Positions 54,503 to 63,923 of a DNA stretch of 64,000 nt are shown one piece after another. Origin of the DNA: Qipengyuania citrea (lineage in GTDB: Bacteria > Pseudomonadota > Alphaproteobacteria > Sphingomonadales > Sphingomonadaceae). Location: the NCBI RefSeq assembly GCF_024171405.1, contig NZ_JALJZT010000002.1:2046001-2110000 (forward strand). Reading direction: 5' to 3'. The notes beneath the pieces were generated by a model. It was not told the DNA's origin. It was given only the letters and a program-made list of their open reading frames with translations, and did not search any database. The position numbers and the translations under genes are program-made. Numbering within the stretch: position 1 is the stretch's first letter; every line of letters starts with the position of its first letter.

Positions 54503-56050
54503 ATGCACCCCATTACCCATGCGCAGACGCGCCCCGACCATCCCGCGATGATCATGGCGGGCAGCGGCCAGACCGTGACCTTCGCGGAAATGGACGCCTA
54601 TGCGAACCGCTTTGCGCAGTTGCTGCGGGCACGCGGGCTCAAGCGCGGCGACCATTTCGCAGTGCTGATGGAAAACAACGTCCATTACCTGCAAGTGGTG
54701 TGGGGCTCGCAGCGCGCGGGCACGATGATGGTGCCGATCTCGACCCGGCTGACCGCGCCGGAGATCTGCTACATCCTCAAGGATGCGGGGGCCAAGTTCC
54801 TGCTCACCAGCACGCGCTATGCCGAGGCGATCGAGGGCATCCGCGACGAATGCGCCGACCTGCCGCTGCTGATCGTCGATGGCGAGGGCGAGGAAGATTA
54901 CGAAGCCGCGCTCGCCGCGCAGCCTGCCGAGCCGATCGCCGACCAGGCGCCGGGGCAATACATGCTCTATTCCTCGGGTACCACCGGCCGTCCCAAGGGG
55001 GTCAAGCCCGCGCCGCCCGAGGATGACGACATCCTCGCCACCAATCCGCTGATGGGCCTTGCGGTGATGGGCGCCGGCATGCCCGCCGATGGCAGCATGG
55101 TCTATCTCTCGCCCGCGCCGCTCTATCACGCCGCACCGATCGGCTGGTGCACCACCGCCCAGCGGCTTGGCGGCACGGTCGTGGTGATGGAGAAGTTCGA
55201 TCCCGAGCACGCGCTCGAGACGATCGAGAAATACAAGATCACCGACAGCCAGTGGGTGCCGACGCATTTCGTGCGCATGCTCAAACTCGATCCCGAGGTG
55301 CGCACGCGCTACGATCTCTCCAGCCACCAGCGTGCGCTGCATGCTGCCGCGCCCTGCCCAGTGCCGATCAAGCGCGAGATGATCGAGTGGTGGGGCCCGA
55401 TCATCAACGAGTATTACGCCGGCTCCGAAGGCGTCGGCATGACGCTGATCAAGGCCGAGGACTGGCTGACCCATCCCGGCAGCGTCGGCAAGGCGATCCA
55501 CGGCACGCTGCATGTCTGCGATGCCGAGGGGGAAGAGGTCCCCGTGGGCCAGGACGGATTGCTCTATTTCGAGAACGATCTCATCCCGACCTATCACAAC
55601 GATCCCGAGAAGACGCGCGAAGCGATGCATCCCAAGGGCTGGATGACGCTGGGCGACATCGGCCATGTCGACGAGGACGGCTTTCTCTACCTGACCGACC
55701 GCAAGAGCCACATGATCATCTCGGGCGGGGTCAACATCTACCCGCAGGAGATCGAGAACCTGCTGGTCACGCATGACAAGGTGATGGACGCGGCGGTGAT
55801 CGGTGCGCCCTGCCCCGATTTCGGCGAGAAGGTGGTCGCGGTGGTGCAGCCGATCGACATGGCCGAGGCGGGCGATGCGCTCGAGGCCGAATTGCGCGAT
55901 TTCCTCGCCCCCAGCCTGTCCAAGATCAAGATGCCCAAGCTGTTCGACTTCCGCGCGCAGCTCCCGCGCGAGGCCAATGGCAAGCTGTACAAGCGCGAAC
56001 TGCGCGACGAATTCCAGAAGGCGGCCGAACAGCAGACGGAGCAGGCGTGA
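54503..56050 (+). CDS. Acyl-CoA synthetase (AMP-forming, ANL family)
   Basis: This 515-residue adenylating enzyme activates a carboxylic acid to its CoA thioester. The P-loop YSSGTTGRPKG lies at about 156-166, the substrate/AMP segment at EYYAGSEGVG, and the hinge DRKSHMIISGGVNIYPQEIE and PREANGKLYKREL (catalytic lysine) near the end. AGGAGAG precedes ATG 54503. It is coupled to a P450 gene by TGATG, suggesting activation of an acid derived from or destined for P450 oxidation, as in terpene or sterol side-chain catabolism. Confidence 0.92.
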   Translation: MHPITHAQTRPDHPAMIMAGSGQTVTFAEMDAYANRFAQLLRARGLKRGDHFAVLMENNVHYLQVVWGSQRAGTMMVPISTRLTAPEICYILKDAGAKFLLTSTRYAEAIEGIRDECADLPLLIVDGEGEEDYEAALAAQPAEPIADQAPGQYMLYSSGTTGRPKGVKPAPPEDDDILATNPLMGLAVMGAGMPADGSMVYLSPAPLYHAAPIGWCTTAQRLGGTVVVMEKFDPEHALETIEKYKITDSQWVPTHFVRMLKLDPEVRTRYDLSSHQRALHAAAPCPVPIKREMIEWWGPIINEYYAGSEGVGMTLIKAEDWLTHPGSVGKAIHGTLHVCDAEGEEVPVGQDGLLYFENDLIPTYHNDPEKTREAMHPKGWMTLGDIGHVDEDGFLYLTDRKSHMIISGGVNIYPQEIENLLVTHDKVMDAAVIGAPCPDFGEKVVAVVQPIDMAEAGDALEAELRDFLAPSLSKIKMPKLFDFRAQLPREANGKLYKRELRDEFQKAAEQQTEQA

Positions 56051-57351
56051 TGGCGGCGCAGGCCCGGCCCCGGCTCGATCCGGCCACCGCCCGCGCGGTG
56101 ATCGACCCGCAAAGCTACGCCGAATGGGACGGCCTGCTCGACACGTTCGACCGCCTGCGCGAGGACACCCCCGTCGCCTGGGTCGAGCCGGCCGACGATG
56201 CGGTGCACCCGCCCTTCTGGCTGGTCACGCGCTATGACGACGTGATGCGCATGTCGAAGGACAATGCGACCTTCCTCAACAACCCGCACAGCGTCGTCTT
56301 CAGCCTGACCGAGGGGATCGAGTTCGCCAAGGCGCTCACCGGCGGCAGCGAACACATGGTCGCCAGCCTCGTCACCTTCGATGCGCCGGTCCACATGAAG
56401 TACCGCAAGCTGACGCAGGAATGGTTCATGCCCAAGAACCTGCGCGGCGTGGAGGACGAGATCCGCGGCATCGCGCATGCGGCGGTCGACCGGTTGCTGG
56501 CGGGCGGCGGCGAGGCGGATTTCGTGAAGGCCGTTTCGGCGCCCTATCCGCTGCATGTGGTGATGCAGATCCTCGGTGTGCCCGAGGAAGACGAACCGCG
56601 CATGCTGACCCTCACGCAGCAGATGTTCGGCGGCAGCGACGAAGACCTCAACCAGTCGGGGATGAAGGACCTCCCGCCCGAGGCGATCACCCAGCTGGTG
56701 GCCGGCGCGGTCAAGGACTTCGAGGCCTATTTCGCCAAGCTCACTGCGCAGCGCCGCGCCAACCCCACCGCCGATGTCGCCAGCACCATCGCCAATGCGG
56801 TGGTCGACGGCGAGCCGCTCAACGACCGCGACATGATGGGCTATTACATCATCCTTGCCGCCGCGGGGCACGACACCACCAGCGCCAGCACCGCGGGCGC
56901 GATGCTCGCACTGGCGCAGGATGCCGAGCAATGGGCGCGAGTGCGCGCCGATCGCGGCCTGCTGCCGGGCATCGTCGAGGAAGCGATCCGCTGGACCACG
57001 CCGGTGCAGCATTTCATGCGCACTGCGGCTGAGGACACCGAGGTCGGCGGGCAGGCCATCGCCAAGGGAGACTGGCTGATGATGAACTATGTCGCCGCCA
57101 ATCACGATCCGGCGCATTTCGACGACCCGCGCCGCTTCGATGCCGCGCGCAGTCCCAACCGCCACCTCGCCTTCGGCGCGGGCGCGCACCAGTGCCTCGG
57201 CCTGCATCTCGCCCGGCTGGAAATGCGCATCCTGTTCGAAGTGCTGCTCGACCGGATCGAGACCGTCGAACTCGCGGGCGAGCCCGCGCGGTCCAAATCG
57301 ACCTTCGTCGGCGGGCTCAAGACGCTGCCGCTGCGCTTCACTGCGGCCTGA
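56050..57351 (+). CDS. Cytochrome P450 coupled to an acyl-CoA synthetase
   Basis: This 433-residue soluble P450 has the I-helix AAAGHDTTSAST, K-helix EEAIRWTTPVQHFMRTA (ExxR), and heme loop FGAGAHQCLGLHL (Cys at about 382). It resembles the CYP108/CYP125-type enzymes of terpene, sterol or bile-acid breakdown rather than CYP153. ATG 56050 overlaps the synthetase stop (TGATG). No ferredoxin is adjacent; the reductase at 30200-31426 could serve it. Confidence 0.9.
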   Translation: MAAQARPRLDPATARAVIDPQSYAEWDGLLDTFDRLREDTPVAWVEPADDAVHPPFWLVTRYDDVMRMSKDNATFLNNPHSVVFSLTEGIEFAKALTGGSEHMVASLVTFDAPVHMKYRKLTQEWFMPKNLRGVEDEIRGIAHAAVDRLLAGGGEADFVKAVSAPYPLHVVMQILGVPEEDEPRMLTLTQQMFGGSDEDLNQSGMKDLPPEAITQLVAGAVKDFEAYFAKLTAQRRANPTADVASTIANAVVDGEPLNDRDMMGYYIILAAAGHDTTSASTAGAMLALAQDAEQWARVRADRGLLPGIVEEAIRWTTPVQHFMRTAAEDTEVGGQAIAKGDWLMMNYVAANHDPAHFDDPRRFDAARSPNRHLAFGAGAHQCLGLHLARLEMRILFEVLLDRIETVELAGEPARSKSTFVGGLKTLPLRFTAA

Positions 57352-57706
57352 AAAGGCACCCGGGGGGACCGCAAAACGCGTTTGCGCAAAGCGTGACCTT
57401 CCGCCGCTTCACGGCGCAGCCCGCGGGATTGCGTACGGGCTGCGCTTCCTAAAATGTGACCTTCCATTCGAGCCTGCTCTAGGATGTGTTGGCCTGCCGC
57501 TGCGGGCGATCTCGCGTGCGATTAAGGCCATGTTATCAAGCGCCGGACCAGTAGGAAAATCGAACTCGGTTCATCGCATATTTGTGTCGAAAAAGAGCGA
57601 TTTGCGCTAAGAAACAGGCGGAAAAACAAGTCGGAAGCGAGAAGCCTTCGTCCTTTGAGGCCGAATTTGTCCCTCTGGCTGTATCTATAGTTGAGAGCCG
57701 GGGGTC
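57352..57706. other. Non-coding gap with inverted repeat between direct repeats
   Basis: About 355 bases without a gene. A perfect 10-bp inverted repeat, GCGCAGCCCG (57414-57423) and CGGGCTGCGC (57436-57445), is flanked by two copies of GTGACCTTCC (57393-57402 and 57456-57465). The second half (57540-57690) is AT-rich and likely holds the promoter of the YqiJ/flotillin unit. Confidence 0.6.
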
Positions 57707-58351
57707 ATGTCGATATTCGAGGCACACAACATGCCGTTCGCCGCGGCATTCGTCTTGGTCTTGCTGCTTGCACTAGTTCAGGCGATTGGTCTCGGCGACA
57801 TGTTCGGCGGCGACGCGGAGGTCGATCCGTCGACCGGTGTCGAGGTCGATTCCGGTATGCAGCCAGGAGCGCTGGACGGGATCTTCACCTTGCTGGGCAT
57901 CGGCCGGGTCCCGCTGACCATCTGGCTTGCGGTGTTCCTGTTCGGCTTTGCCGCAATCGGGGTATCGATCCAGTCGCTGTCGGATAACCTGCTCGGTGCG
58001 CCGCTGTACCGCTGGGTCGCCGCGATCGTCGCTGCCGCGGCCGCCCTGCCGCTGACCGGGATGCTGGCACGGCCGCTGGGCGCGATCCTGCCAAAGGATG
58101 AAACCAGCGCGGTCAGTACCGACACGCTGCTCGGGCGCCGCGGGACCATCACCGACGGGATCGCCCGTCGAGGTTCGCCCGCTCGCGCCCGGGTGCAGGA
58201 TGCGCACGGACAGGCCCACCATGTCATGGTCGAGCCACACGAGCCGTCCAGCGAGATGTACGCTGGCGACGAAATCCTGCTCGTGCGCCGTGAAGGTCGC
58301 CAGTTCTACGCCACTGCGCTCGCCGAGCGCCGCCTCTCGCCGCAGGCGTGA
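57707..58351 (+). CDS. yqiJ: YqiJ-like membrane OB-fold protein, flotillin partner
   Basis: This 214-residue protein has three membrane spans (AAAFVLVLLLALVQAIGLG, VPLTIWLAVFLFGFAAIG, WVAAIVAAAAALPL) and a C-terminal OB-fold domain (LGRRGTITDGIA ... GDEILLVRREGRQFYA), matching the NfeD/YqiJ architecture. Such proteins partner with SPFH/flotillin proteins in membrane microdomains. The flotillin gene follows 41 bases downstream. Confidence 0.85.
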   Translation: MSIFEAHNMPFAAAFVLVLLLALVQAIGLGDMFGGDAEVDPSTGVEVDSGMQPGALDGIFTLLGIGRVPLTIWLAVFLFGFAAIGVSIQSLSDNLLGAPLYRWVAAIVAAAAALPLTGMLARPLGAILPKDETSAVSTDTLLGRRGTITDGIARRGSPARARVQDAHGQAHHVMVEPHEPSSEMYAGDEILLVRREGRQFYATALAERRLSPQA

Positions 58352-58392
58352 CGCGCTTACCATGATTCGCAATTCATCACCGAGGAGAACCA

Positions 58393-60135
58393 ATGGAAAA
58401 CCTGCCTGAAGTCGTAATCTGGGGCGGAGGCGGTCTTGCCGTTTTCCTCGTCATCGCACTCACGATCACGCGCCTGTACCGCCGTGCGTCGAAGGAAATC
58501 GCCTTCGTGCGGACCGGCGTCGGGGGCGAAAAGGTCGTCATGAACGGCGGCGCACTGGTGCTGCCCGTCTTCCACGAGACCATGCCCGTCAATATGAACA
58601 CGCTGGTGCTGCCGGTGGTCCGGCGCGATGGCGAGGCGCTGATCACGCTCGACCGCCTCCGGATCGATGTGAAGGCCGAGTTTTATGTCCGTGTGCGTCC
58701 CGATGCCGGAGCGATCGCGATGGCGGCGCAGACGCTTGGCCAGCGCACGATGCAACCCGAAATGCTCAAGGACCTGGTCGAAGGCAAATTCGTCGATGCG
58801 CTGCGCTCGGTCGCAGCCGGCATGAGCATGAACGAGTTGCACGAACAGCGCGCCGACTTCGTCCAGAAGGTTCAGCAGGTGTCGTCGAACGACCTGGCCA
58901 TGAACGGGCTGGAACTCGAATCCGTCTCGCTCACCGGGCTCGACCAGACCAGCATCGAGCATTTCAACGCCAACAACGCGTTCGATGCTGAAGGCCTGAC
59001 CAAGCTGACCGAGCAGATCGAGGCACGCAAGAAGCTGCGCAACGACATCGAGCAGGATACGCGCGTCCAGATGGAGACCAAGAATCTCGAGGCCGATTCA
59101 CGGAGCTTCGAGATCGGTCGCGACAAGGAATATGCGCGCCTCCAGCAGGAGCGCGAGGTGGAAATCCGCCGCGCCGCGCAGGCTTCGGAAATCGCCCGCG
59201 AACAGGCCGAGCGTAGCCGCGAAGCCGATGCCGCGCGGATCGAGGCCAAGAAGCAGGTCGATGCGCAGCAGATCGAGGCAGACCGACTTGTCGAGGAAGC
59301 GCGGATCGACCAGCATCGCGCCCTCGAAATCGCCCGCCAGGAACAGCAGATCGCGGTGCAGAACAAGAGCCGCGAGGAAAGCCAGGCCAAGGCCGAGGCC
59401 GACGAGGCCCGCTCGAAGGCAGTGGCCGCCGAGGAGCAGGTCGCCACCAGCCGTGAAACCGAAATTGCCGAGCGTATGAAGCGCATCGAACTGATCGAGG
59501 CTTCGAAACAGGCCGAGCGTGACGCAATCAAGATCCGCGTCGATGCCGAAGCGGAAAAGGACGCGGCGTCGAACCGGGCCGAGGCCGCGCGCCGCGAAGC
59601 CGAGGGCGAAGCCGAAGCCGAGAAGCTGCGCGCCGAGGCCGCACGCGTCCGGTTCGAGGTCGAGGCTGCCGGCCAGAAGGCGATCAACGAAGCTGCCAAC
59701 ATTCTGTCGTCAGGCCAGATCAGCCTGCAGACCAAGATGGCACTGCTCAAGGTGTTGCCCGAAGTCATTCGCGAAAGTGCGAAGCCGATGGAGGCGATCG
59801 ACAGCATCAAGATCGTGCAGGTCGATGGTCTGACCAATGGCGGAGCCAAGGCGGGGACGCCAGCGGGCAGCAATGGCTCGGGCAATCTCGCCACCGATGC
59901 GGTCAGCGCCGCGCTGGCCTATCGGGCGCAGGCGCCGGTGCTCGACGGACTGATGAAGGAGTTGGGTCTCGATGGTTCGTCGCTCGACAGTCTCGTCAAA
60001 GGACCGGCGGCGGCAGAAACCGCGCCGCGCCTGGCAGAGGTGCTCGACGACATCGCGGAACAGGTCGAGGAGGCCGAAGCCAAGGCACCGGCGAAGTCGG
60101 AAGCCACAAAGGGCGAAGACGCTCCGGCGGTATAG
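58393..60135 (+). CDS. yqiK: Flotillin (YqiK-type SPFH protein)
   Basis: The 580 residues comprise an N-terminal membrane segment (VIWGGGGLAVFLVIALTITRL), an SPFH domain (about 30-200: GGEKVVMNGGALVLPVF, LRIDVKAEFYVRV, LEGKFVDALR), a long Ala/Glu/Arg coiled coil (about 205-440) and a flexible C-terminus. Flotillins scaffold ordered membrane domains and affect signalling and secretion. It pairs with YqiJ upstream and ends at a strong terminator. Confidence 0.93.
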   Translation: MENLPEVVIWGGGGLAVFLVIALTITRLYRRASKEIAFVRTGVGGEKVVMNGGALVLPVFHETMPVNMNTLVLPVVRRDGEALITLDRLRIDVKAEFYVRVRPDAGAIAMAAQTLGQRTMQPEMLKDLVEGKFVDALRSVAAGMSMNELHEQRADFVQKVQQVSSNDLAMNGLELESVSLTGLDQTSIEHFNANNAFDAEGLTKLTEQIEARKKLRNDIEQDTRVQMETKNLEADSRSFEIGRDKEYARLQQEREVEIRRAAQASEIAREQAERSREADAARIEAKKQVDAQQIEADRLVEEARIDQHRALEIARQEQQIAVQNKSREESQAKAEADEARSKAVAAEEQVATSRETEIAERMKRIELIEASKQAERDAIKIRVDAEAEKDAASNRAEAARREAEGEAEAEKLRAEAARVRFEVEAAGQKAINEAANILSSGQISLQTKMALLKVLPEVIRESAKPMEAIDSIKIVQVDGLTNGGAKAGTPAGSNGSGNLATDAVSAALAYRAQAPVLDGLMKELGLDGSSLDSLVKGPAAAETAPRLAEVLDDIAEQVEEAEAKAPAKSEATKGEDAPAV

Positions 60136-60159
60136 CTCGCGAACTTAGGCAATTGCGAA

Positions 60160-60187
60160 AGGGGGGTGCTGCGGCGCCCCCCTTTTT
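60160..60187 (+). terminator. Intrinsic terminator after flotillin
   Basis: A-GGGGGG-TGC (60160-60169) pairs with GCG-CCCCCC-T (60174-60183) through a TGCG loop, giving ten pairs with one wobble. Five T (60183-60187) follow. It sits in the narrow gap between the flotillin stop and the convergent galU stop and mainly serves the plus strand. Confidence 0.85.
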
Positions 60188-60193
60188 ACGTCG

Positions 60194-61084
60194 CTATTCG
60201 CTGAGCAACCGCTCCGCCATCGCGCGCACCTCGGCGCCCATGTCTTCGCGTTCGAGCGCCAGGGCCAGCGTCGCCTCGACGAAGCCGGTCTTGCTGCCGC
60301 AGTCGAAGCGGCGGCCGGCGAAGGTGGCGGCGTGGAAGGGCTGGTTGCCGATCATTTTCGCCATTGCGTCGGTCAGCTGGATTTCCCCGCCCGCGCCCTT
60401 GCCCTGGTCCTTGAGCACGCCCATCACCTCGGGCTGGAGGATGTAGCGGCCCGAGATGATCTTGTTCGACGGCGCCTCGTCCACCGGGGGTTTTTCGACC
60501 AGCCCGGTCACCTCGGTCAGCGTCTCGGACAGCTGGGCGCCCGGCGCGATCACGCCATAGCTCGACACTTCGTCATGCGGCACTTCGAGCACCGAGATCA
60601 GATTGCCGCCGACCTCTTCATAGGCTTCGACCATCTGCTTCATGCAGCCGGTGCCGCCGCCCTTGGCCGCCACCATCAGCTCGTCGGGCAGGAGGATGGC
60701 GAATGGATCGTCGCCGACGATCGCGCGCGCGCACCAGATCGCATGGCCCAGCCCCAGCGGCACCTGCTGGCGTACGGTGATGATATCGCCCGGCGTGGCG
60801 CGGGTGGGTTCGAGCACCGAGAGGTCCTTGCCGCGCTCCGCCATGGTGGTTTCGAGTTCGAAGGCGACGTCGAAATGCTCGACGATCGCGGTCTTGCCGC
60901 GGCCGGTGACGAAGATGATCTGCTCGATCCCCGCCTCGCGCGCCTCGTCCACCGCATACTGGATCAGCGGACGGTCGACGATCGGCAGCAATTCCTTCGG
61001 GATCGCCTTGGTCGCGGGGAGAAAGCGGGTTCCGAGACCGGCGACGGGAAACACCGCCTTCTTGATCGGTTTACGGGCTGACAT
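60194..61084 (-). CDS. galU: UTP-glucose-1-phosphate uridylyltransferase
   Basis: This 296-residue nucleotidyltransferase makes UDP-glucose for exopolysaccharide, lipopolysaccharide and glycosphingolipid synthesis. It shows AVFPVAGLGTRFLPATKAIPKELLPIVDRPLIQYAVDEA, GRGKTAIVEHFD, GLGHAIWCARAIVGDDPFAILLPDE and GLVEKP. ATG 61084 is the start supported by the N-terminal motif. Divergent from murA across 139 bases. The downstream flotillin terminator separates it from that operon. Confidence 0.97.
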   Translation of the reverse strand: MSARKPIKKAVFPVAGLGTRFLPATKAIPKELLPIVDRPLIQYAVDEAREAGIEQIIFVTGRGKTAIVEHFDVAFELETTMAERGKDLSVLEPTRATPGDIITVRQQVPLGLGHAIWCARAIVGDDPFAILLPDELMVAAKGGGTGCMKQMVEAYEEVGGNLISVLEVPHDEVSSYGVIAPGAQLSETLTEVTGLVEKPPVDEAPSNKIISGRYILQPEVMGVLKDQGKGAGGEIQLTDAMAKMIGNQPFHAATFAGRRFDCGSKTGFVEATLALALEREDMGAEVRAMAERLLSE

Positions 61085-61223
61085 CTGTGTTGCTCCTGCC
61101 TGTTTGCGCGGCCAATTTCGCGCGGGGGCGCACGCGATCGGTCGACGATACATCCGCTGGCGCGGCGCTGCGACGCTATCGTGACGCTTGCCAGCATGAC
61201 GCGCGAGGGTAAAGCACGGTTCC

Positions 61224-62507
61224 ATGGACAAACTGATCATTCGCGGCGGTAACCGCCTGTCGGGGACCATCCCCATTTCGGGCGCCAAGAATGCCGCGCT
61301 CACGCTGATACCCTGCGCGTTGCTGACCGAGGAGGCGCTGACGCTGCGCAATTTGCCGCGGCTGGCCGATATCGACGGCTTCCAGCACCTGATGACGCAG
61401 TTCGGCGTCAGCCATACGATTCCCGGCAAGCGGCCCGAGGACTTCGGCCGCAACGTCACGCTCGAGGCGATGCGGATCACCAGTTCGGTCGCGCCCTACG
61501 ATCTGGTGCGCAAGATGCGCGCCTCGATCCTCGTGCTCGGCCCGCTGCTCGCGCGCACCGGCGAGGCGACCGTGTCGCTGCCCGGCGGCTGCGCAATCGG
61601 CAACCGCCCGATCGACCTCCACCTCAAGGCGCTCGAAGCCTTCGGCGCGCATATCGAACTGGCGCAGGGCTATGTGAAGGCGATGGCGCCCGATGGCGGA
61701 CTGCCCGGCGGCGAGTTCGACTTCCCCGTGGTCTCGGTCGGCGCGACCGAGAATGCGCTGATGGCGGCGGTGCTGTGCAAGGGCACCAGCCGGCTGGTCA
61801 ACGCCGCGCGTGAGCCCGAGATCGTCGATCTGTGCAATTTGCTCACCGCGATGGGCGCGGAGATCGAGGGGATCGGGACCTCCGAACTGACAATCCACGG
61901 GGTGAACAAGCTGCACGGCGCGACCTACCGGGTGATGCCCGACCGGATCGAGGCGGGCTCCTATGCCTGCGCGGCGGCGATCACCGGCGGCGAGGTGCGG
62001 CTCGAGGGCGCCGATGCGGGCGACATGGGCTCGACGCTGCACGCTTTGCGCAACATCGGGGTCGAGATCGAGAGCGACAAGCACGGCATCGACGTGGCCG
62101 CGAACGGGCCGCTCAAGGCGCATAATCTCACCACCGCACCCTTCCCGGGGCTGGCCACCGACATGCAGGCGCAATTGATGAGCCTGCTGACCCGCGCCGA
62201 GGGCACCAGCGTGCTCAAGGAAACGATCTTCGAGAACCGCTTCATGCATGTGCCCGAACTGGCGCGGATGGGCGCGGATATCGAGACCGAGGGCCGCACG
62301 GCGATCGTGCGCGGTCCGGTGGAACTCACCGGCGCGGAAGTGATGGCGACCGATCTGCGCGCCTCGATGAGCCTGGTGATCGCGGGGCTCGCCGCTACAG
62401 GCGAGACCACCGTGCGCCGTCTCTACCACCTCGACCGCGGTTATGAGCGGCTGGAAGAGAAGCTCCAGCTGGTCGGCGCAGATGTCGAACGGGTGGGCGA
62501 CGAATGA
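61224..62507 (+). CDS. murA: UDP-N-acetylglucosamine 1-carboxyvinyltransferase
   Basis: This 427-residue enzyme transfers enolpyruvate to UDP-GlcNAc, the first committed step of peptidoglycan synthesis. Motifs are [13 protein letters not shown] (Lys22), the catalytic Cys123 in [32 protein letters not shown], and [20 protein letters not shown]. The retained Cys predicts fosfomycin sensitivity of the enzyme itself. Full length, monocistronic, divergent from galU. Confidence 0.97.
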   Translation: MDKLIIRGGNRLSGTIPISGAKNAALTLIPCALLTEEALTLRNLPRLADIDGFQHLMTQFGVSHTIPGKRPEDFGRNVTLEAMRITSSVAPYDLVRKMRASILVLGPLLARTGEATVSLPGGCAIGNRPIDLHLKALEAFGAHIELAQGYVKAMAPDGGLPGGEFDFPVVSVGATENALMAAVLCKGTSRLVNAAREPEIVDLCNLLTAMGAEIEGIGTSELTIHGVNKLHGATYRVMPDRIEAGSYACAAAITGGEVRLEGADAGDMGSTLHALRNIGVEIESDKHGIDVAANGPLKAHNLTTAPFPGLATDMQAQLMSLLTRAEGTSVLKETIFENRFMHVPELARMGADIETEGRTAIVRGPVELTGAEVMATDLRASMSLVIAGLAATGETTVRRLYHLDRGYERLEEKLQLVGADVERVGDE

Positions 62508-62569
62508 GCGCTGGCTGACGGACCTTTCCGGCGATCCGCGCGTTGGGTCGCCAAGGAAGGAGTTCTCAT

Positions 62570-62791
62570 ATGTTACTCAAGCTCATGGCGCTCGGCGGTA
62601 TCGGATATGCCGGTTATCGCTATCTCGAAAAGAACAAGTCCAAGGCGGCGTTTGCCGACAACCAGGGCGATGCATCGATCCGCGACGCAGGTCCCGAATC
62701 GATGCGCGACAAGCCCGACGGGACCTGGACCAAGGCCGACGAGGAAAGCGACGAAAGCTTTCCCGCGAGCGATCCGCCCGCCAATTACTGA
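62570..62791 (+). CDS. Small protein with C-terminal SFPASDPP motif
   Basis: This 73-residue protein starts with a short hydrophobic N-terminus (MLLKLMALGGIGYAGYRYLEKNK), a polar acidic middle and ends DESFPASDPPANY. The SFPASDPP tail recurs, in my recollection, in small sphingomonad proteins of unknown role. GGAAGGAG precedes ATG 62570. Its TGA directly abuts the convergent gene's TGA in the palindrome TGATCA (62789-62794). It follows murA by about 60 bases. Confidence 0.8.
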   Translation: MLLKLMALGGIGYAGYRYLEKNKSKAAFADNQGDASIRDAGPESMRDKPDGTWTKADEESDESFPASDPPANY

Positions 62792-63064
62792 TCAGGCGGT
62801 TTGAACTGCCGAAGGGGCGGTTGGCGCAAGCCAGCCGCCCTTTTCATATGTGACCAGCCAGATGCGAATCGCCCCCGCCAGACCCGGCGGGGTTTCGGCG
62901 CGGATTCGTTCGGCGTCGATCTGCGCGACCAGCGCGTTGATCGACTGGTTGCGCATCCGTGCCGCGGTGGTGAGCTTGTCCCAGAACAGCGGTTCGAGAC
63001 TGATCGAGGTGCGATGTCCGTCGATGCGGACCGAGTATTTCTTGGGGGGGTGGTAAGGGGGCAT
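62792..63064 (-). CDS. Ribbon-helix-helix-domain protein
   Basis: The 90-92 residue protein has KKYSVRIDGHRTSISLEPLFWDKL then AARMRNQSINALVAQID, the strand-helix-helix pattern of RHH proteins with the RTSISL beta strand. The C-terminus is short. Such proteins act as DNA-binding regulators or antitoxin-like factors; no toxin gene is present. Starts at 63064 or 63070 are both possible. Confidence 0.75.
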   Translation of the reverse strand: MPPYHPPKKYSVRIDGHRTSISLEPLFWDKLTTAARMRNQSINALVAQIDAERIRAETPPGLAGAIRIWLVTYEKGGWLAPTAPSAVQTA

Positions 63065-63157
63065 TTCCATAGGCCGCGCGCCCTACAACGCTCGGGCCGG
63101 GGCCGATACGATTTTTTTGGGGTGTGCGGTGAACCGTGCCGCGCCTAGGTTTCGGGC

Positions 63158-63883
63158 ATGGCTGACGGCTATGACGCGCTTACCGAAAAGGAGAAGGAAA
63201 CGCTGCGCCTGATGGCGCGGGGGCACGATGCCAAGTCGGCCGCGAACGCGCTATCCCGGTCGGTACACACGATCAACGAGCGGCTGCGCGGGGCGCGGCG
63301 GAAGCTGGCGGTCACCAGCAGCCGCGAGGCGGCACGGCTGGTGCTCGACCGCGAAGGCGGACCCCACGAAAATCTTGCGGACAAGGATTTGGGGGGAGAC
63401 CCGCGTGCCGGTTCGGATGATCAACCGGGCCGCAGGCGCAAGGGTGCCTGGCTAATCGGAGGAATCTGTATGTCAGTACTGACCGCAGCGCTGCTGCTCT
63501 TCACACCCCTCGCCACCGATGGCGGGGGCTCTCGCGATGCCGAAACCGCGGCGCGCGACGCAGCGGTCGAGTCTGCCGCGCGAAGCTGGCTCGCGCTTGG
63601 CGATGCCGGAAACTGGCAGGCGAGCTACGATGCGGCGGGCGAGAGTTTCCGCTCGGCCAACAGCGTTGCGGGATGGGCCGCGGCGTCGGAGCAGGTCCGG
63701 GTTCCGCTGGGCGCCGTGGTGGCGCGCAATCTGGCGACGATCCGCTACCTCAACGCGCCGCCGCACGGCTATCAGGAAGTCACCTTCCAGACGCGCTTCG
63801 CCAACAAGCCCGACGCGGTGGAGACGGTCACGCTGGTGAAGGAAGATGGCCAATGGAAGGTCGTCGGGATCCTGATCGACTGA
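63158..63883 (+). CDS. Membrane-anchored HTH (LuxR-like) protein with DUF4019 domain
   Basis: The 241 residues have an N-terminal LuxR-type helix-turn-helix (LTEKEKETLRLMARGHDAKSAANALSRSVHTINERL, about 8-43). A charged linker, one transmembrane segment (WLIGGICMSVLTAALLLFTPLA, about 97-118) and a C-terminal extracytoplasmic DUF4019 domain (SWLALGDAGNWQASYDAAGESFR ... TLVKEDGQWKVVGI) follow. This topology suggests a one-component signal receptor with the sensor outside and DNA-binding inside. Ligand and target are unknown. Confidence 0.82.
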   Translation: MADGYDALTEKEKETLRLMARGHDAKSAANALSRSVHTINERLRGARRKLAVTSSREAARLVLDREGGPHENLADKDLGGDPRAGSDDQPGRRRKGAWLIGGICMSVLTAALLLFTPLATDGGGSRDAETAARDAAVESAARSWLALGDAGNWQASYDAAGESFRSANSVAGWAAASEQVRVPLGAVVARNLATIRYLNAPPHGYQEVTFQTRFANKPDAVETVTLVKEDGQWKVVGILID

Positions 63884-63923
63884 ACCGACCGGGCACGGGG
63901 GGCGCCGGCAGCCCCCGTGGCCA

